From NORP259 sp041398705 (GTDB lineage Bacteria; Planctomycetota; UBA1135; GCA-002686595), in NCBI GenBank assembly GCA_041398705.1, contig JAWKUI010000015.1, positions 10,957 through 74,956 on the forward strand: a stretch of DNA of 64,000 bases, in the 5' to 3' direction. A program made the position numbers and the translations under genes. Positions within the stretch are counted from its first letter, which is position 1; each line of letters opens with the position of its first letter. This document shows, one piece after another, positions 9,289 through 18,214 of the stretch. The notes beneath the pieces are model-generated. The model did not search any database. It saw only the letters and a program-made list of their open reading frames with translations, and was not told where the DNA came from.

Positions 9289-9294
9289 TACACT
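9289..9294 (+). promoter_or_regulatory. Candidate -10 box (TACACT) for the kinase pair
   Basis: TACACT lies 7 nt before the GTG at 9302, preceded by CGC. The same TACACT with the same spacing precedes the ABC transporter gene at 17521 and the membrane protein gene at 45924. Confidence 0.45.
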
Positions 9295-9301
9295 GGGCCC
9301 C

Positions 9302-11773
9302 GTGCAGCTCCTCCCCCCCGGAAGCGATTCCCGGTGGCCGGCCCTGGGTGACCAGATCGGGCCGTGGGTACTCGCACGGGACTACAAGTTGGAGGGCTCG
9401 GGCGAGATGTTCGTCGCCCGGCGCGCGGACGGTGCGTTCCAACGCGAGGTGCTGATCACCTTCCTGCGCCCCGACGCCAGCCGCCCCAACGCGCGGCAGA
9501 TCTTCGAGGCGGAGGTCGAACTCCAGGCCAAACTCGACCACCCCGGCATCGCCAAGGTCTTCGGCGCGGGCAACACCGAAGGCGGAGTGCCGTACCTGGT
9601 GACGGAGTACCTGCCGGGGGAAGACATCGAGGTGCACTGCGACCGGGAGCAGGCTCCCTTCGTCGAACGCATCCGCCTCTTCCGGCTCGTTTGCGAGGCG
9701 CTGCAACACGCCCACGACCGGGGCATCGTTGGCATCAACCTGCAGGCGAACAACGTGCACTTGATGCCGGATGGCAGCGTGCGCCTGGTCGTGTATGGCT
9801 TGGCCCAGTCCAACGGGGAATTCGCAACCGCGCCGAATTGGCCGGAGTACGCGCGCGACTATGCGAGCCCCGAGCAATGGCGCGGCGAACGGGCGGACCA
9901 GGCGAGCGACGTCTACGCGCTCGGCGTGCTGCTGCACCTGCTGCTGGCGGGGTTCCTGCCCTACGACTACCGTGGCCTGACCCCTGCGGAAGCCTCGCGC
10001 GTTGCAAACGAGGAGATCCCGAGCTGGACCAGCGAACGGGTGCCGTACCACGCCCCGCCTGGGGCCGCCGCGGATCGTGGGTGCAGTGCGAAGCAACTCG
10101 TGCAATCGCTGTCGGGGGACCTCGACCGCATCCTGGCCAAAGCCCTGTCGATCGCGCCGCGCAGCCGGTACTCGAGCCCCGCCGAGTTGGCGGAGGATCT
10201 CGACCGGCACCTGAATGGTCAACCGATCCGCGCCCGGGGCCGTGCCCCCTTGTACCGATTGCGCCGCGGCCTCACCCGGCACCGCACGGCCCTGGCCGTG
10301 GTGCTCGTGATCGCCGCCAGCCTCGTCTGGGCCCTGCGCGCCAGCTTCCACAGCGCGCAGCGGGCCGAAATGGCGCTCGTGGAGGCTCAACAGGCGCGCG
10401 AGGAATCCGAGGCCCAGGGCAACCGCCTGCGCGAACTGTGCATCCGGTTCCTGACCGAACTCGGGCCATCGATGCAAGGTCGCAAGGGACTCGACGAAGC
10501 CCGCCGCTACCTGCTGTACGTCGGCGCAAACCTGCTCGACTACCTGCGCGAGGCGGGCTACGAGGATCGGCGCCTGCGCGTGCAGATCGCGCGGTCGTAC
10601 GCGCAGCTGGCCGACGCGGACTGGATGGCGCGCGACCGCGCCAGCCAATACCGCACTCCGGATTCCGTGCGCAAGGCGCGGGAAGTCGCCGCGAGCCTGA
10701 TGCCGCCTGGGGACGACCCCCTGGGCCGAGAGATCATGGAAGCCTGGGCGCGCAGCACCCGGTCGGCGGTCTGGTTCGCCTCCTACGAACAGAACCTGCC
10801 CGAACTGCGCCAATGGGTCGCCGACGCCGATGCCTTGCTCACCGCTTCCGGCCGCGATGTGAACAGCCTCTCGGTGATCATCGATTCGATGCGCATGGAG
10901 TGGCGCCGTACGTGGCTCGAGTCGGAACTGAAGTTCGAAGAGGCGATGGAGGCCTGGGATGTGGCGCGCCTGCGCTCGAAGATCTCCACGCAACCGGACC
11001 TCGCTCCCTTCCTCCTGGCTGACCTCTCGCGCATGGAGAGCCTGCGCGCAGAACTTCTCGTGCGCGACTACCGCGAAGAAGAAGCCCTGTTCGAACTGCC
11101 GACCCTCGTCTACCAGTTGCGCGACGAAGCCCGCTCGCACCAGCCCCCCATCCGCGACCTGATCCAGGCCGAGTGCAACGCCTGGGTCCTGCTGGCCCTG
11201 GCCCGGGCGCGCAGCGGCTTGTCCCCGGGCGATGCCGTAGATGAAGGCCTGGATAGCCTGCGGCGCTTCGAGGAGGCCCTGGACACCGGCCAATCCTCGA
11301 GCGAAGCCGGCGCCTTGCTGCACATGGCGTTTGCCGAGTGCTACTGGACCATGGGCCCCGAAAACCTGGCCCTGGCCACCGGCCACCTGGAAACCAGCAT
11401 CGAGCAGTGGAAACAACTGCTGCGCAGCGGCGCGCGTTGGCCCCAGTATCAACTGAAGCTCGTCGCGGCCCTCGAACTACTGGCCCGCATCCAACGCGAC
11501 GGCAGCACCTTGGGTTCGGCCAGCCGCACCTTGGCCGAGGCCTACGACCGCCTCGGCGACCTGCCCTCCCCGGCCTCCGACAGCCCGATCGCGGTCTGGT
11601 TGCGGTTAGAGCTCGACTTGATCGCCCGCTCCCTGCCCGACCAGCAAGAACGCGCGCCTTGGGCGGGCATCCAAGAACGCCTGGCCGACCTGGAACGTCG
11701 CGGGATCAGCAGCCGCTGGTTGCTGCACGCGCGCCGCCAGATCCAGGACCAGCAGGAGCGGGAACAGCGATGA
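9302..11773 (+). CDS. Receptor-like Ser/Thr pseudokinase, transmembrane
   Basis: An 823-aa protein starting at a GTG. Residues 20-310 have the protein-kinase fold: an EGSGEMF glycine loop, ALQHAHDRGI, the activation-segment DYASPEQWRGE, and DVYALGVLLHLLL. Every catalytic motif is lost. The VAIK lysine is T53 (VLITFL), HRDLKPSN reads GINLQANN with the catalytic Asp as N146 and the Lys as Gln, and DFG reads VYG with V164. It should not transfer phosphate. One membrane segment follows near residues 328-348 (ALAVVLVIAASLVWAL), then a helical C-terminal half of about 470 residues, probably outside the inner membrane and TPR-like in character. It overlaps the active kinase downstream by ATGA. Inferred role: an allosteric or scaffolding partner of that kinase. 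Confidence 0.9.
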   Translation: MQLLPPGSDSRWPALGDQIGPWVLARDYKLEGSGEMFVARRADGAFQREVLITFLRPDASRPNARQIFEAEVELQAKLDHPGIAKVFGAGNTEGGVPYLVTEYLPGEDIEVHCDREQAPFVERIRLFRLVCEALQHAHDRGIVGINLQANNVHLMPDGSVRLVVYGLAQSNGEFATAPNWPEYARDYASPEQWRGERADQASDVYALGVLLHLLLAGFLPYDYRGLTPAEASRVANEEIPSWTSERVPYHAPPGAAADRGCSAKQLVQSLSGDLDRILAKALSIAPRSRYSSPAELAEDLDRHLNGQPIRARGRAPLYRLRRGLTRHRTALAVVLVIAASLVWALRASFHSAQRAEMALVEAQQAREESEAQGNRLRELCIRFLTELGPSMQGRKGLDEARRYLLYVGANLLDYLREAGYEDRRLRVQIARSYAQLADADWMARDRASQYRTPDSVRKAREVAASLMPPGDDPLGREIMEAWARSTRSAVWFASYEQNLPELRQWVADADALLTASGRDVNSLSVIIDSMRMEWRRTWLESELKFEEAMEAWDVARLRSKISTQPDLAPFLLADLSRMESLRAELLVRDYREEEALFELPTLVYQLRDEARSHQPPIRDLIQAECNAWVLLALARARSGLSPGDAVDEGLDSLRRFEEALDTGQSSSEAGALLHMAFAECYWTMGPENLALATGHLETSIEQWKQLLRSGARWPQYQLKLVAALELLARIQRDGSTLGSASRTLAEAYDRLGDLPSPASDSPIAVWLRLELDLIARSLPDQQERAPWAGIQERLADLERRGISSRWLLHARRQIQDQQEREQR

Positions 11774-14223
11774 GCCCCGATCCCCTGCTTTCGATCCTCG
11801 AAGGGGCCCTCGAACGGGAGGGCGCCGAGCGCGAGCAGTTCGTGGAATCGAGCTGCGCCGGCGATGCGGAACTGCTCGCCAAGGTGCGCAAACTGCTCGC
11901 CGAAGAAGCCAAGGGCGACGACTGGAATCTGACCCGCTCGCGCAGCCTGCTCTCGCCCCTGTTCTCTTCGGCGCACTTCCCCCTGCTCGGCACGCGCCTC
12001 GGTCCCTGGAAACTGGTGCGGGTCCTGGGCGAAGGCGGCATGGGCACGGTGTACCAGGGCGAACGGGCCGACGAGGCCTACGCCCAGACCGTGGCGATCA
12101 AGGTCATTCGCAGCGACGTGCAGCAGAGCGCGATGCTCGAACGCTTCGATCAAGAGCGCCAGATCCACGCCGCCCTCGACCACCCCGCCATCGCCACCCT
12201 GCTCGACGCGGGCCGCAGCGACAGCGGTTCGCCGTACTTCGTGATGGAGTACGTGCAGGGCCAGCGCATCGACGAGTACTGCGACAACCAGGACCTCGAT
12301 GCAGCGGAACGCATCCGCCTGTTCCTCAAGCTCGCCAAGGTCGTGCACGACACCCACGCCTTGGGCATCGTGCACCGGGACCTCAAACCGAGCAACGTGA
12401 TGGTCGAGCCCGGCGGCCAGATCAAACTGCTCGATTTCGGCGTAGCACTGGTGCTCGGCGGCGGCGACGGGGCGGTCACCCTGCCCTTCGTGACCCCCGC
12501 GTATTCGGCGCCCGAGAACATGCGGGGCGAAGAAGTCACGCGGGCGGGCGACCAGTACTCGCTGGCAGTGATCCTGCAGGAGCTCTTGACCGAACGGCGG
12601 CCCAACACCGGACCGGCGGGCAAGGACGCCGGGCCCGCGCGCCTGCGACGCGGCACCCTCGTCGGCTATTCGGATCGCAGCCGCTTCCTGCTCGACCTGG
12701 AAGCGATCCTCCGCCGCGCCCTGGCCGACGAACCGCGCGACCGGTACGCCTCGGTGGCGGAGTTCGCGTCCGACCTGGAGAACCTGCTCGACGGGGTCCC
12801 TGTGGCGGCGCGGCCCAGCACGCGTATGCAGCGCACGTGGCGCAGCCTTCGGCCCCATCTGTGGACGGTGGCCGGCCTGCTGCTCGTGCTCGGTACCCTC
12901 TTGGCCAGCATTGCGTACACCCAGATCAAGGGTCGCCAATACCGCCGTGCCCTGGCCGATGCGCAGCAGGCGCGCCAGCACTCGGAAGCCAACACCCGCG
13001 AGCTCGAACGATTCGCCAAGGAGATCCTGCAGGGTCTCGAAGGGCGCCTGCGCGGTGCGCCCGATGCCCATACCCTGCGGGAACGGCTGCTCGCGATCGG
13101 CACGGACTTCTTCGGGGAGTCCGGCGATCCGGGATCGGTGCCGGCCGGGCTTTTGATGACGGTGCTCGATTCGTACCACTTCCTCGCGCTGCTGCGCCTC
13201 AACCCGATGGACGGCGGGCCGACCCGCATCCGCGAAGCGCGCGATGCGTACGGCAAGGCCATGGCCCTCCTGCCGCACCTCGAAGCGAGCGAACCCGCCC
13301 GGGGCCGGGAGATGCACGCGCTGCTGAACCTCGACCTCGGGGCGATGGAGACCGACCAGTTGCAACTCAGCCACGGGTACGCCCTGCTCCAGGAAGCCCT
13401 GAAACTCCTGGCGGGCGGCCCCCAGGACCACCGGCCCGCCCAGTTCCAGCGCCTGCGTGCCTATGTGGCCATGGCCGAAAACCGCATGCTGGCGGAGGAC
13501 GGACCCGCGGCCCGGGACGCCCTCAAGAAGTTCGGCACCGAATACAAGGAACTGGGCAAACCCCGGGACATCTCCGACGCGTTCCTGATGGGCTCGAGCC
13601 ACATCAACCTGTTGCATGCCACCATGGTCTGGCACCGGCTTGGGGACAGGGAGGAAGCCCGGCGCTGGTATCAGCTCGTGGCCGAACAACCCTGGTCCCA
13701 CCCCGGCCAGGGCAACCCGAGCGTGTCGAACACCGTAGGCCGCCTCCAGCGGTTGCGGTTGGATTGGTTGTACGGCGACGAGGCCTTGCGCGCCTCCGTG
13801 TTGGACCAGGTGCAGCAGGTGCTCGGTGTGCTCGAGCGGGCTCCGGTCGAACAGACCCGCTACCCCGAGGGCGCCGCGCGCCTCTTTGCCCTGCGCGCCC
13901 GCATCCTCGCCGACCAAGGCGAACACGCCGATTCCCAGGCCGCCTACGCCGACGCCTTCCGCATGTGGCGCTTCTGCATCCGCCAGGACCCGGACAACGC
14001 CGCGGTCAAGTACGAGATGACCATGGGCCTGCTCGAATGCGCCGAGGACCGCAAGAATTGGGACGCGGACCCGATCGAACTGCAGGCCATCTGGGAAGAA
14101 GCCCGCGCCCACCTCGAAGGACTGCGCCGTCTCGAAGTCGATGCGCCGTTCGTCGAACGCCAGATCCTGCGCTTGGAAGCCCGCCGCCGGCAGGTGCTCG
14201 AAGTCAAACCGAACGGGCGCTGA
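11770..14223 (+). CDS. Receptor-like Ser/Thr protein kinase, transmembrane
   Basis: The start is the ATG at 11770, inside the upstream stop (ATGA), giving 817 aa. An N-terminal acidic helical region of about 70 residues precedes an intact PknB-type kinase domain: VLGEGGMGTVYQG, VAIKVIR (K111), IVHRDLKPSNV (catalytic D204), LLDFGVA (D222), AYSAPENMRGEE and GDQYSLAVILQELL. One membrane segment lies near residues 363-383. The C-terminal 430 residues are helical with TPR-like stretches. The kinase is expected to phosphorylate proteins on Ser/Thr and sense signals through its outer half. It has the same architecture as the pseudokinase before it, so the two probably arose by duplication. Its stop lies 7 bp from the stop of a convergent ECF sigma gene. 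Confidence 0.95.
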   Translation: MSPDPLLSILEGALEREGAEREQFVESSCAGDAELLAKVRKLLAEEAKGDDWNLTRSRSLLSPLFSSAHFPLLGTRLGPWKLVRVLGEGGMGTVYQGERADEAYAQTVAIKVIRSDVQQSAMLERFDQERQIHAALDHPAIATLLDAGRSDSGSPYFVMEYVQGQRIDEYCDNQDLDAAERIRLFLKLAKVVHDTHALGIVHRDLKPSNVMVEPGGQIKLLDFGVALVLGGGDGAVTLPFVTPAYSAPENMRGEEVTRAGDQYSLAVILQELLTERRPNTGPAGKDAGPARLRRGTLVGYSDRSRFLLDLEAILRRALADEPRDRYASVAEFASDLENLLDGVPVAARPSTRMQRTWRSLRPHLWTVAGLLLVLGTLLASIAYTQIKGRQYRRALADAQQARQHSEANTRELERFAKEILQGLEGRLRGAPDAHTLRERLLAIGTDFFGESGDPGSVPAGLLMTVLDSYHFLALLRLNPMDGGPTRIREARDAYGKAMALLPHLEASEPARGREMHALLNLDLGAMETDQLQLSHGYALLQEALKLLAGGPQDHRPAQFQRLRAYVAMAENRMLAEDGPAARDALKKFGTEYKELGKPRDISDAFLMGSSHINLLHATMVWHRLGDREEARRWYQLVAEQPWSHPGQGNPSVSNTVGRLQRLRLDWLYGDEALRASVLDQVQQVLGVLERAPVEQTRYPEGAARLFALRARILADQGEHADSQAAYADAFRMWRFCIRQDPDNAAVKYEMTMGLLECAEDRKNWDADPIELQAIWEEARAHLEGLRRLEVDAPFVERQILRLEARRRQVLEVKPNGR

Positions 14224-14230
14224 GGCGCGC

Positions 14231-14800
14231 CTAGAGATCACCCAGTCGATCGCGCAGCCACATGCGAGCGGCTTTCCAGCGGCGTTCGACGGTGGCTGGC
14301 GAACGGTCGAGCACGCGGGCGGTCTCTTCGATGGTCAGGCCGCCGAAGAAGCGCAGCTCGACTAGCTTGGCCAATTCCGAATCGGCTTCGGCCAGTTGTT
14401 CAAGGCAATCGTGCAGGGCGAGCACGTCGAGCGATTGTTCTTCGAAGGACGCGACGACCTGGTCCAGGGGCACCGGACTTTCGGCCCCCCCGCGTTTGGC
14501 GGCGTTGCGGCGGCGCGCATGGTCGACCAGCACGTTGCGCATGGCGCGGGCGGCGACGCGGATGAAGTGCTGGCGGTCCTGCCAGTGCGGGGTCTCTTCG
14601 CTGCCGAGCAGACGGAGGTAGGCCTCGTGCACCAGGGCCGTGGGTTGCAGGGTGTGCTCGTGGCGCTCGGAGCGCATGCAGGAGCCCGCCACCCGCCGCA
14701 GCTCGGCGTACACGAAGGGCAATAACTCTTCCCCTGCGGATTCATCACCCGCGGAAAGGCGCGCCAGCAGACGGGTCGCTTCTTGGGGGGCAGAGCTCAT
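14231..14800 (-). CDS. ECF-type RNA polymerase sigma factor
   Basis: A 189-aa sigma-70 family factor. The region 2 pattern is LQPTALVHEAYLRLL with HFIRVAARAMRNVLVDHARR, and region 4 ends in LTIEETARVLDRSPATVERRW, a helix-turn-helix that reads the -35 element. The QPTALVHEAYLRL and RNVLVDHAR words mark the ECF subgroup found mainly in Planctomycetota and Acidobacteria, often next to Ser/Thr kinase genes of the type seen here. No anti-sigma gene is adjacent; in this subgroup phosphorylation by the neighbouring kinase has been proposed as the control. Gene order (kinases convergent, 7 bp apart) fits such a unit but does not prove it. Confidence 0.93.
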   Translation of the reverse strand: MSSAPQEATRLLARLSAGDESAGEELLPFVYAELRRVAGSCMRSERHEHTLQPTALVHEAYLRLLGSEETPHWQDRQHFIRVAARAMRNVLVDHARRRNAAKRGGAESPVPLDQVVASFEEQSLDVLALHDCLEQLAEADSELAKLVELRFFGGLTIEETARVLDRSPATVERRWKAARMWLRDRLGDL

Positions 14801-14818
14801 GGGGGCAGGTCTGCCCGG

Positions 14819-14824
14819 ATTCTA
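14819..14824 (-). promoter_or_regulatory. Candidate -10 box (TAGAAT) for the ECF sigma gene
   Basis: TAGAAT lies 18 nt before the ATG at 14800, giving a short leader rather than a leaderless message. It is divergent from the TACACT box of the NfeD gene 66 bp away. Confidence 0.3.
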
Positions 14825-14889
14825 CCCCGGCCAGCCCCCCCGGGCAGCCCCCCTCCCCAAAAGGCGTGAATGGGGCCCCAGGGCGGGCG

Positions 14890-14895
14890 TACACT
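14890..14895 (+). promoter_or_regulatory. Candidate -10 box (TACACT) for the NfeD-flotillin operon
   Basis: TACACT followed by GGGCG, with the start codon 41 nt further on. This gene is one of the few with a real Shine-Dalgarno (ACGGAG, ending 6 nt before the ATG), in keeping with its having a leader. Confidence 0.4.
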
Positions 14896-14936
14896 GGGCG
14901 CCGTCTGGGCCTTACGCGTCCCGAACGGAGAATCCC

Positions 14937-15488
14937 ATGCTCGCCCTTTTTGAAACCTGGTCCGCCCAAAGCCTCTTTGTCATGTGCGCCCTGGTGGGCG
15001 GCGGGGTGCTCTCCCTGCAGCTCGTCCTTTTGCTCTTCGGCGTCGGCGTCGATGCGGATGTGGACCTGGACATGCACGAAGGCGACGGCATGGGTTTCCT
15101 GTCGATCCGCACCCTGTCCACCCTGATCGCCACCTTCGGCCTAGTCGGTTGGTGGGCCCTCGACAACGGCTACACGACTGGCACCGCGAGCCTCTTCGGC
15201 ATCCTGGCCGGCCTCGTGATGATGGCGCTGGTCGCCTGGTTGTTCTCGCTGCAAAGCAAGCTGACCCAGGAAGGCAACGTCGATCCCGCCGGCGCGGTCG
15301 GGCGCACCGCCTTGGTGTACCTACGCGTGCCCGCCGTCCATGAAGGTCCCGGCAAGATCACCGTGGAGTTGCAAGGCCGCACCCACGAGTTCTCCGCAGT
15401 CACCTCGGGCGCCGCGATCCCCACCGGCGCCGAAGTGCGCATCGTGCGCCAGGTGGCCGAAACGACCTTCGAAGTCGAACCCGCCTGA
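14937..15488 (+). CDS. NfeD-like membrane protein
   Basis: A 183-aa protein. The ATG at 14937 is chosen because CGGAG lies 6 nt upstream and translation opens MLALFETWSAQ. Three hydrophobic segments (about residues 10-34, 52-70 and 78-98) precede a small C-terminal beta-barrel (AVGRTALVYLRVPAVHEGPG, GAEVRIVRQVAETTFEVEP), the OB-fold of NfeD proteins. Short NfeD proteins of this type are encoded beside flotillins and act with them in ordered membrane domains. The flotillin gene follows 105 bp downstream, as expected. Confidence 0.9.
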   Translation: MLALFETWSAQSLFVMCALVGGGVLSLQLVLLLFGVGVDADVDLDMHEGDGMGFLSIRTLSTLIATFGLVGWWALDNGYTTGTASLFGILAGLVMMALVAWLFSLQSKLTQEGNVDPAGAVGRTALVYLRVPAVHEGPGKITVELQGRTHEFSAVTSGAAIPTGAEVRIVRQVAETTFEVEPA

Positions 15489-15593
15489 GCGACGACTCCC
15501 GCGCCAAGCGGCACACCCAAACCACCACCCGGCCCACCGCCGGGTCGCTCCAAGCTTCCCCCACAAACCGAACGTCCCCCCTCCGACTCATCG

Positions 15594-17216
15594 ATGATGT
15601 CCCTCTACTTCGCCCAAATCCCCGTAGGACCCGAGCTGCTGATCCCGCTCCTGGTGATCGTCATCCTGGCGGGTTTCCTGCTGATCCTCATGCAGCGCTA
15701 CAAGCGCTGCCCATCGAACAAGATCCTGGTGATCTACGGCCGCACCGGCAAGGGCCAGACCGCCAAGACCCTGCACGGCGGCGGCGCGTTCGTCTGGCCG
15801 CTGATCCAGAGTTACGAATACCTCTCGCTGGATCCGATCCAGATCGAGATCCCCCTGCAGGGCGCCCTTTCACTGGAGAACATCCGCGTCTCGGTCCCCA
15901 GCGTGTTCACCGTCGCCATCGGCACCGAGCCGGGCATCATGAACAACGCCGCGGTGCGCCTCTTGTCCCTGTCGCGCGGTGAGGTCATGAAACAGGCCGA
16001 GGACATCATCTTCGGCCAGTTGCGCCAAGTGATTGCGTCGATGCGCATCGAGGAGATCAACAAGGACCGCGACGTGTTCCTGTCCAAGGTGCAGCAGAGT
16101 CTGGAACCCGAACTCTCGAAGATCGGCCTCGTGCTGATCAACGTGAACATCAAGGACATCACCGACGAGTCCGGCTACATCGAAGCTATCGGCCGTAAGG
16201 CGGCGTCGGAGGCCATCAACCAGGCCGAGATCGACGTGGCGAAGCAGGAACAGCTCGGCGCGATCGGTGTGGCCGAAGCCGACAAGGAACGCTCGATCCG
16301 CGTGGCCGACCTCGAACGGGTGCGGGACGTGGGTACCAAGTCCGCCGAACGGGACCGGAGCGTCGAGATCGCCGAACTGGAGCGCGACCGCGTGATCGGT
16401 GAGAAAAAAGCCGAGTTCGCCCGGGAGTCCGCCGTGCGCGACGCCCAGCGCCAGATGCGCATCGAGGTCTCCGAAGCCGATGCCAAAGCCGTGACCGGCG
16501 AGAACGAAGCGAAGGCCCAGGTGGCCAAGGCCAACGCCGAGCTGCAGGTCCAGGAGGCCAACGCCTTCCAGATCGGTGAAACCCGCCACCGCGAAGCCAA
16601 AGCCGCGGTGCTCGAAGCCGAATACCTGGCCCAGGCCAAAGCCGCCGAGGCCCAGGCCAAGAAGATCGAAGCCGAGAAACGCGCCGAACTCGAAGCGACG
16701 GCCCGCGCCGCCAAGGCCCAGACCATCGTCGACGCCGAAGCCGCTGCCGAGCGCGCGCGCATCGAAGCCGAAGGTCAGGCCGCGGCCCAGTTCGCCCGCC
16801 TCGAAGCCGAAGCCCGCGGCCAGTACGAGATCCTCGCCAAGAAGGGTCAGGGTATGCGCGAGATCATCGAATCCTGTGGCGGCGCCGACCAGGCCTTCCG
16901 CATGTTGATGCTCGAGCACATCGACCACATCGCCGAAACCGCTGCGCAAGCGATCGCGAACATCAAGTTCGACAAGATCGTGGTCTGGGACGGCGCCGGT
17001 GGCGGTGGCGAGAACGGGGGTTCGGGCACCAGCCGCTTCCTGCGCGGCCTCGCCGGCTCCCTGCCCCCCGCCCTGCAGATGATGAAAGACATCGGTGGCG
17101 TGGAGATGCCCGAGTACTTCGGCAAGCTGGTCGATCCGGACGCGCCGGCCACCGGCAAGGGCTCCGAAGGCGACGCAGAAGAAGGCGGCAAGAAGGGCTC
17201 CACCCCGCGCAAGTAG
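15594..17216 (+). CDS. Flotillin-like SPFH protein
   Basis: A 540-aa protein. A membrane segment at about residues 13-33 is followed by the SPFH domain (CPSNKILVIYGRTGKG, GGAFVWPLIQSYEYLSLDP, VPSVFTVAIGTEPGIMNNA, GQLRQVIASMRIEEINKDR). From about residue 190 to 420 there is a long coiled coil rich in E-A repeats (EAKAAVLEAEYLAQAKAAEA), typical of flotillins, and then a disordered Gly/Ser/Lys tail. Flotillins assemble into large cages that organise membrane microdomains. Two adjacent ATGs (15594, 15597) are equally possible starts. The NfeD gene upstream is its usual partner. The antisense frame is open throughout because of the codon bias and is not a gene. Confidence 0.95.
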   Translation: MMSLYFAQIPVGPELLIPLLVIVILAGFLLILMQRYKRCPSNKILVIYGRTGKGQTAKTLHGGGAFVWPLIQSYEYLSLDPIQIEIPLQGALSLENIRVSVPSVFTVAIGTEPGIMNNAAVRLLSLSRGEVMKQAEDIIFGQLRQVIASMRIEEINKDRDVFLSKVQQSLEPELSKIGLVLINVNIKDITDESGYIEAIGRKAASEAINQAEIDVAKQEQLGAIGVAEADKERSIRVADLERVRDVGTKSAERDRSVEIAELERDRVIGEKKAEFARESAVRDAQRQMRIEVSEADAKAVTGENEAKAQVAKANAELQVQEANAFQIGETRHREAKAAVLEAEYLAQAKAAEAQAKKIEAEKRAELEATARAAKAQTIVDAEAAAERARIEAEGQAAAQFARLEAEARGQYEILAKKGQGMREIIESCGGADQAFRMLMLEHIDHIAETAAQAIANIKFDKIVVWDGAGGGGENGGSGTSRFLRGLAGSLPPALQMMKDIGGVEMPEYFGKLVDPDAPATGKGSEGDAEEGGKKGSTPRK

Positions 17217-17239
17217 GCACGGACCCGATAGCGCATTGG

Positions 17240-17275
17240 CCGCCCCGCACCGCACCGCGCCCCGGTGCGGGGCGG
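17240..17275 (+). terminator. GC-rich hairpin after the NfeD-flotillin operon
   Basis: A perfect 13-bp stem (CCGCCCCGCACCG and its complement) with a 10-nt loop starts 23 nt after the flotillin stop. There is no T-run, so it may work with Rho or as a transcript end-protector. The rest of the 304-bp gap, up to the promoter at 17508, holds nothing I can identify. Confidence 0.55.
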
Positions 17276-17507
17276 GGCGGCTTGCGTGGGTGCCAGTTCC
17301 ATTCCCGGCCCCTCCGGCAGCGATCCCCCGCGCCGCGTTTCGGCTGCGGAAGGACTTGTTGGCGCGCCGGACCGCGATGGAATCGTGCCTCCCATGCAGC
17401 GATGCGCAAAGGATCCCACGCGGGTCCCCCACGCCCCGGCCGCGATGGCCGCCCTGTCATTCCGCCGCGCAACTCCTGCCCAGCCTTCTCCTGGCTCCCG
17501 CGCGCGC

Positions 17508-17513
17508 TACACT
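17508..17513 (+). promoter_or_regulatory. Candidate -10 box (TACACT) for the metal ABC transporter
   Basis: TACACT sits 7 nt before the ATG at 17521, predicting a leaderless message. No metal-regulator operator is recognisable around it. Confidence 0.45.
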
Positions 17514-17520
17514 GCCCGCC

Positions 17521-18213
17521 ATGTCCTCCCCGGTTACGATCCAGCAGGCGACCTTCGGCTACGGCGGGCGCGCGGTGATCACCGGTGTGGATCTCGAGTT
17601 GCGGCCGGGCGAAGTGCTCGGCATCGCCGGACCCAACGGCGCGGGCAAAACCACCCTCTTCCGCGGCATCCTCGGCCTGATCCGGCCGCAGCAGGGCCGG
17701 GTGCAGCGCCTGGCGCGCGCCATCGGTTACGTGCCGCAAAAGGAAGTGCTCGACAGCCTCTATCCGCTGAGTGTGCTCGAGGTGGTCTGCATGGGCGCCG
17801 CCGGGCGGCTGCGTGGTCTACGTCGCTACTCCGCCGCCGAACGGGACGCGGCGCGCGCCAACCTGGAGCGGGTAGGCCTCGCCGACCTGCTCTCTCGCCC
17901 CTACGCCAGCCTGTCCGGGGGCCAACGCCAACGCGTGCTGGTGGCCCGGGCGCTGATGGTCGAACCCGACCTGCTGCTGCTCGACGAACCCACCTCCGGG
18001 GTCGACGAGGTGGCGGCGGAGGTGATCGGCAACCTGCTGGTCGAGCTCGCCGGCGATGGCGTGGCCGTGGCCCTGGTCTCCCACGACCTGGACCTGCTGC
18101 GCCGCATCTGCGCACGCGTCGCGTGGGTCGCCGCCGGGACCGTGCGCGTGGCGCCGCCCGCCGAGGTCCTGCCCCACGGCCCCGAAACCTGCCCCGCGGA
18201 AGGCCACGCCTGA
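17521..18213 (+). CDS. Zinc/manganese-type ABC transporter ATPase
   Basis: A 230-aa ABC ATPase with Walker A GPNGAGKTT, Q-loop IGYVPQ, signature LSGGQRQR, Walker B LLLLDEPTSGVD and the switch His in LVSHDLDLL. The IGYVPQ and short length place it with the ZnuC/MntB group that powers uptake of zinc or manganese. The permease gene begins one base after its stop (TGA C ATG), so the pair is one operon. No substrate-binding protein gene is here; a matching lipoprotein lies about 30 kb away at 49329. Confidence 0.92.
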   Translation: MSSPVTIQQATFGYGGRAVITGVDLELRPGEVLGIAGPNGAGKTTLFRGILGLIRPQQGRVQRLARAIGYVPQKEVLDSLYPLSVLEVVCMGAAGRLRGLRRYSAAERDAARANLERVGLADLLSRPYASLSGGQRQRVLVARALMVEPDLLLLDEPTSGVDEVAAEVIGNLLVELAGDGVAVALVSHDLDLLRRICARVAWVAAGTVRVAPPAEVLPHGPETCPAEGHA

Positions 18214-18214
18214 C

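Noticed and set aside
8282..11452. 1056-codon minus-strand frame across the esterase and pseudokinase genes
   Set aside because: Antisense to two recognisable genes. It has no family likeness and is open only because of third-position GC.
15870..17432. Minus-strand frame with FG-rich repeats opposite the flotillin gene
   Set aside because: The apparent repeats mirror the Glu-Ala codons of the flotillin coiled coil.
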